From the NCBI GenBank assembly GCA_035571835.1, contig DATNBU010000029.1, positions 248,001-312,000 on the forward strand: a stretch of 64,000 bases of DNA, given 5' to 3'. The DNA comes from Candidatus Limnocylindrales bacterium (lineage in GTDB: Bacteria > Desulfobacterota > Binatia > UBA1149 > CAITLU01). Below, one piece after another: positions 61,996 to 64,000 of the stretch. The notes beneath the pieces were generated by a model. The model worked only from the letters and a program-made list of their open reading frames with translations, made no database searches and had not been told where the DNA came from. Each line of letters opens with the position of its first letter. Position 1 is the stretch's first letter. The position numbers were made by a program, and so were the translations under genes.

Positions 61996-64000
61996 ATGAT
62001 CCATCATCGTTTTTCGCTTCCCGCTGGTGTGGGCGCTGTCGTGCTCGCATCGATGGTATTCGCCGCTCCGGCGTTTGCTTTGACGTCGGCCGAAATCGGC
62101 TGTCGCGACACCATCGCGAAGAGCACGGCCAAGTACGCCAAGCTCGTCTTCTCGACGATCGCGCGATGCCACGATGAGCGTGACTCAGGAGACCGGTCGT
62201 TCTCGGTCGACTGCAACGCGGCCTCCCAGGCCGACAACCTGGGCAAGCTGGTGCGCGCTCGCAGCAAGGCGATCTCCAAGATCGTGGGCGCCTGCAGCGG
62301 AGCCAGCGGCATTCTCGACCAGTATCCGGCGTGCCCGTCGCCCGCTTCGAGCGTCGACGACGGCGGGTCTACCCAGAACATCGACGACTTCGAGGAAGTG
62401 GCGCGCTGCGAGCTGGCGCTCGTCGACGATGGGGTCGGCGACACCACATTCGACGCGATGGGCAACCCGCAGGAACGGCTGCTCGATGCCGTGATCCGCT
62501 GCCAGCTCGGTCTCGGACGCGGAACGAGCTCGCTGATGCGCGCGTACTACGGACAGCGGCGCAAATGTCAGCGCACCAGCGACTCCGACGGCGGCGCAGC
62601 CGCCTATTCGTGCGATGGCGCAGACCCCGACGGAAAAATCCTCGCCGCACAGGCCAAACTCGGCGATACGGTCTTCGAGCTCTGCAACGACATCCCGGAA
62701 GAGGAGCTCTTCAAGCTTCACGCCTGCAGCAACTCGGCTGACGGGCTTGCCACCTGTGCTCAGGACGCAACCGACCTTCACGGCTCCGAGCTCATCAAGG
62801 ACGCCTACGAGCTTCCCGAGCCCGCGAGCACGACGACGACAACCACTACGACTACCACGACCGCTCCGGGATGCGGCTCGACGTTCCCGACATGCGGAGG
62901 CGACTGTGCCGCCGGATCGTTCTGCACGAACACCGGAACGCAGTGCGAATGCGTCGTCGGCAGCGGAGCATGCGCGCCGGCCACCGTCCTTCGTCATCTG
63001 AATGCACGCTACGGCGACCCGTACCCGTCGTCGGTAACGCAGCTCAGCACCGGCTGGACCGGCAAGACGCACGTCGTCGACGTCCCCGACGAATCGTTCG
63101 ACGCCGTCGACATCAACTGCGACAGTAACTGCGACAACTGCCAGATCTCCCTGAACCGCAGGGCGGGAGATCCGACCACCAACTGCCGGTGCGCATCCAA
63201 TCCGCGCACGCCGTGCAACGCCGTCAACGCGCCGGATCCGGTCTGCGGCGGCGTCAATCCGATCTGCAACTGCTACTTCGGACCGGGACTCGCGATCTCC
63301 TCGGGCGGCACGCCGGTCTGCGTGCTCAACCAGATTCGCGAGGACTACAGCGGTACCGTCCAGTTCCGCGAAGGCGCCTACAGCGACGTGATCAAGCTGT
63401 CGTCGCTCGTGCACCTCGGCATCAGCCAGACGGCGCCGTGCCCGACGTGTGACGGCGACACGACGTCCAACGACGGAGTGCGCGACGGTACGTGCAACGG
63501 CGGCCTGCAGAACGGCCAGACCTGCGACGTCAACGGCGAGCACGCGTCATTCGGGCCGACGAGCTTCGACTGCCCGCCGGCGGCCTCGACAAACATCAGC
63601 GGAACGGGCCTGCAGATCGCTCTCAACCTGAGCAGCGAGCCGCAGAGCCTGACCGCGGCGCTGCCGTGCGACGCGCCGGCCGGCGAGCTCTGCCCGTGCC
63701 GAGTCTGCACCGGCAACTCGCAGCTCGGCTGCACGTCCAACGCGGACTGCGCAGCCGAAGGCGCCGGAAACTGCACTGCGGGCGGCGACGTCGGCATCCA
63801 GCCGAACGCCTGCACCGACGGAGTCTGCAGCTCCGAGGGCCTGTGCGAAGCGGGACCGGTCGATCACTACTGCGACGGCGTCGTCCACAGGGATGGCCGC
63901 GGCTACATCGCATGCACGACCCAGGCCGACTGCTCGGCACTGAACGCGGGCAGCTGCTCGGTACTCGACCTGCGGCGCTGCTTCACCGATCCGATCACGG
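61996..64000 (+). CDS. Secreted Cys-rich protein with poly-Thr linker (5' part)
   Basis: An open frame of at least 668 codons that runs off the right edge. ATG at 61996 follows GGAGG at 61982-61986. Signal peptide ends near PAFALTS. Residues 30-270 form a helical Cys-containing domain like that of the hydrolase gene at 6687. A linker of about eleven threonines (near 283-293, varied ACN codons) leads into Cys-dense modules, including C-T-S-N-A-D-C and C-T-T-Q-A-D-C type repeats. Probably an extracellular, disulfide-rich surface protein; function unknown. Confidence 0.75.
   Translation, partial: MIHHRFSLPAGVGAVVLASMVFAAPAFALTSAEIGCRDTIAKSTAKYAKLVFSTIARCHDERDSGDRSFSVDCNAASQADNLGKLVRARSKAISKIVGACSGASGILDQYPACPSPASSVDDGGSTQNIDDFEEVARCELALVDDGVGDTTFDAMGNPQERLLDAVIRCQLGLGRGTSSLMRAYYGQRRKCQRTSDSDGGAAAYSCDGADPDGKILAAQAKLGDTVFELCNDIPEEELFKLHACSNSADGLATCAQDATDLHGSELIKDAYELPEPASTTTTTTTTTTTAPGCGSTFPTCGGDCAAGSFCTNTGTQCECVVGSGACAPATVLRHLNARYGDPYPSSVTQLSTGWTGKTHVVDVPDESFDAVDINCDSNCDNCQISLNRRAGDPTTNCRCASNPRTPCNAVNAPDPVCGGVNPICNCYFGPGLAISSGGTPVCVLNQIREDYSGTVQFREGAYSDVIKLSSLVHLGISQTAPCPTCDGDTTSNDGVRDGTCNGGLQNGQTCDVNGEHASFGPTSFDCPPAASTNISGTGLQIALNLSSEPQSLTAALPCDAPAGELCPCRVCTGNSQLGCTSNADCAAEGAGNCTAGGDVGIQPNACTDGVCSSEGLCEAGPVDHYCDGVVHRDGRGYIACTTQADCSALNAGSCSVLDLRRCFTDPIT

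Noticed and set aside
62845-62878. Simple-sequence slippage tract at the Thr codons
   Set aside because: The threonines use mixed ACG, ACA, ACC and ACT codons, so the DNA is not a uniform microsatellite prone to slippage.

Overview
The window is uniformly GC-rich bacterial chromosome with dense gene packing, many GTG starts, and frequent 4-bp ATGA/GTGA stop-start overlaps. It has a Gram-negative envelope toolkit: a full Mla lipid-transport operon, an RND/MMPL transporter, a DUF1329 protein, an LpxL-like acyltransferase and lipoproteins. Aerobic acyl-CoA metabolism is also present. The large Cys-rich secreted proteins with C-x(3)-D-C modules and a poly-Thr linker, together with the DUF1329/Ycf48-like/MMPL gene types, suggest a soil-type lineage of the former Deltaproteobacteria (Binatota/Myxococcota-like). 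That placement is inference; no rRNA or other decisive marker is present.

Layout. 1-6.6 kb: thiolase, gamma-glutamyltransferase-like enzyme plus GNAT, SDR, membrane PAS histidine kinase. 6.7-13.4 kb: secreted Cys-rich alpha/beta-hydrolase, GT-C membrane glycosyltransferase, DUF1329 protein, MAPEG protein, tRNA-Arg(TCG). 13.4-19.6 kb: a four-gene operon (ELM1-like, phosphoglycerate-mutase-like phosphatase, CDP-alcohol phosphotransferase with an extra N-terminal domain, sugar/alcohol-phosphate nucleotidyltransferase) divergent from an MsbA-like ABC exporter, with a 25-bp tandem repeat between them. 19.6-27.5 kb: FnIII secreted protein, dinB, Tat-exported Fe-S aldo-keto reductase, lipoprotein, cysS, acs. 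27.7-31.4 kb: mlaFEDAC. 31.6-35.5 kb: succinate dehydrogenase (single five-helix anchor, flavoprotein, Fe-S subunit) plus a TPR-like gene. 35.5-41.3 kb: SDR, acyl-CoA dehydrogenase, Gld-type ABC exporter operon. 41.4-47.5 kb: Ycf48-like lipoprotein, an RND transporter carrying two PDZ domains, two tiny membrane proteins, an NTF2-like exported protein, SCP2 protein. 47.6-53.1 kb: response regulator, enoyl-CoA hydratase, AtuA-like protein, biotin-dependent carboxyltransferase, interrupted by a 0.9-kb repeat island. 53.1-59.6 kb: two hypothetical proteins, CBS-pair protein, 2-oxoacid:ferredoxin oxidoreductase (korA, korB), LpxL-like acyltransferase. 59.6-64 kb: ethylmalonyl-CoA mutase and the 5' part of a second secreted Cys-rich protein.

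The genes point to a cell that oxidises hydrophobic carbon (acyl-CoA dehydrogenase, enoyl-CoA hydratase, thiolase, acetyl-CoA synthetase, AtuA/carboxyltransferase) and assimilates acetyl-CoA through the ethylmalonyl-CoA route (Ecm). It also puts much effort into moving lipids across the envelope (Mla, RND-PDZ, MsbA-like, SCP2). The least explained units are the 13.4-19.6 kb head-group/flippase locus, the RND-PDZ/Ycf48 cluster, the 205-bp inverted repeat pair at 50.6/51.3 kb, and the GGGGACAG palindromic repeats that sit on or next to stop codons.
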